This document shows positions 20,229 through 21,395 of a stretch of 21,395 nucleotides of DNA, one piece after another. Location of the stretch: contig QZLH01000566.1 in assembly GCA_003833135.1 (NCBI GenBank), forward strand, positions 45,054 through 66,448. The letters are read 5' to 3'. Made by a program: the position numbers and the translations under genes. The notes under the pieces were generated by a model that saw only the letters and a list, made by a program, of their open reading frames with translations, ran no database searches and was not told the origin of the DNA. How positions within the stretch are numbered: position 1 is the stretch's first letter; every line of letters begins with the position of its first letter. Source of the stretch: Oehlia diaphana. Lineage: Eukaryota > Glomeromycota > Glomeromycetes > Glomerales > Glomeraceae.

Positions 20229-21354
20229 CTATTCATCGTTAGAATTAGCATTATTTTTTCTCATCCGCATTATTTTTTCTGCTTCTTTAATGGATTGTTC
20301 AAGTTCGCAGGACTTTCCAACAAAATGGAAATATGTTGCATATTGAAGATCTCCTAATTTTAGCGTTTTTCCTAACCAGTGAGAAGTGCCATGATATTCT
20401 TCTAATACAGAACCCAAATGTGCAATGAAACGAAATGGATTAGACTCACATGTGAATTGTGTACGGTCTTTACTTATAATCGGAATAAATTCACATGCTG
20501 AATCCGGCTTGAGATCATACAAGCGTGCATGAATTTTTCCTTCGTTTAAACCAGATAATAAATCTACACGAACATAGCTTGATCCACGTTTCTTAAATTT
20601 GTAAAAAAACCATAAATTTTGAAGAATAATAAAAAAATTTAGTAAAAATAATAAAAATTTAAAATAATTTACCTCAAATACTGCAATAATTTCAGCAATG
20701 ACAATAGAGTGACTATTTTCGCAATAATAATAAAAATCTCCTCTTTTGAATTTAGATGATTGTGGATTTATTTTTGTGGAATCAAAGACCTTTTTGCATG
20801 CAGTTTTCCATCGTGTAATTCGTCCTTTTGTTCTTGCTTGATGTTCAGTATTACTTAATCGGTCCTGACGAACGGCAGCCATAATATCCATTGTGCCTAG
20901 TTCAGTGACTACTGTGAGATTATTTTTATTGAGTGTAGCTTTATTTCCAACTTTTTTCTTTTCTTTTTGAGTAAAGTAATCATATTTTTCTAAAGTATCA
21001 AATAATTTATTAAAACATTGAAAATAAAGAATAATAAAAAATTAAATTCAAATTACCTCGATAATATGACATTGCTTGCATTATTGCTAATGGACTCAAT
21101 TCATGAGTTTTTCCATATGCCTTATTTATCTTTTCAAAAAAATTATCCTCAAAATCCAGTTCCAAAGTTGATTGAGTATTTTCATTATCCATTTCATCTA
21201 AATCATTATTAGGAACGTCAAGATGTTCAGGAAATTTGGATCTATTCAATATGCGTTGTTGATGTTGTGTGAGCAATTTGCCAATATCACATTCATTATC
21301 CAATTCATCTTCTGATTCACCCTCAAGTTCATCAGTTTCACTTGTGTTCTCCAT
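20229..21354 (-). CDS. orphan protein with acidic N-terminus, possibly element-derived
   Basis: The exons on the minus strand are 21354-21057, 20989-20673 and 20591-20229, giving 325 aa and a TAA stop. Introns of 67 and 81 nt rejoin the frame as SYYR-EKYDYF and AVFE-KRGSSY. Residues 1-75 are very acidic (DELEGESEDELDNE). A short helical block (LSPLAIMQAMSYYREKY) follows, then a Lys-rich stretch. Residues about 178-225 (KFKRGDFYYY, VIAEIIAVFE, YVRVDLLSG) look like a small beta-barrel of the BAH/PWWP kind or the tail domain of a fungal transposon protein. That is a resemblance only. The C-terminus is a charged helix (SIKEAEKIMRMRKN). There is no signal peptide or membrane segment. The promoter lies outside the window. 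The function is unknown. Confidence 0.7.
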
Positions 21355-21395
21355 AGGTATATTATGATTATTTATTTTTTTAAGTGAATGTAAGG

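Overview
The window is an AT-rich eukaryotic nuclear segment, most likely fungal. Short GT..AG introns (about 74-107 nt in the genes resolved here) interrupt almost every gene. CTAAC/CTAAT branch-point-like strings and poly-pyrimidine tracts precede the acceptors. The very low GC, a secreted glyoxal oxidase, a fungal-type universal stress protein and abundant small fold-back repeats together suggest an arbuscular mycorrhizal fungus (Glomeromycotina, Rhizophagus-like). The lineage is an inference; no rRNA or other marker gene is present.

Layout. Bases 1-5289 hold no supportable gene: they are AT-rich repeats (a 70-bp direct repeat at the edge, a 3-copy array of about 182 bp, several fold-back elements). 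On the minus strand, 5290-7346 is a complete five-exon glyoxal oxidase with a signal peptide and all copper-radical ligands. Also minus, 9171-10677 is a four-exon orphan seven-transmembrane protein with a Ser/Thr/Asn-rich tail. The 2.5-kb gap that follows carries TGACG-rich repeats and three fold-back or repeat clusters. Minus 13172-14190 is a six-exon universal stress protein with an intact ATP-binding motif, a TATA box and a polymorphism-prone TQT-repeat N-terminus. On the plus strand, 16207-17998 is a six-exon orphan protein with [NT]PY repeats and an apparent 14-nt micro-exon. Next come a TA-flanked fold-back MITE (18596-18817) and a striking run of 31-35-nt exon-like modules (18895-19564), then a 52-bp tandem array. 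Minus 20229-21354 is a three-exon orphan protein whose promoter lies beyond the right edge.

The genes do not form an obvious pathway. The oxidase would act outside the cell making H2O2, the seven-TM protein at a membrane, and the stress protein in the cytosol. All gene models come from reading splice sites by eye. In each of the five main genes the inferred exons sum to an exact open frame, which is the main support for them. The best candidate for something unusual is the micro-exon array at 18895-19564, where four successive predicted splices keep one frame open for 50 codons.
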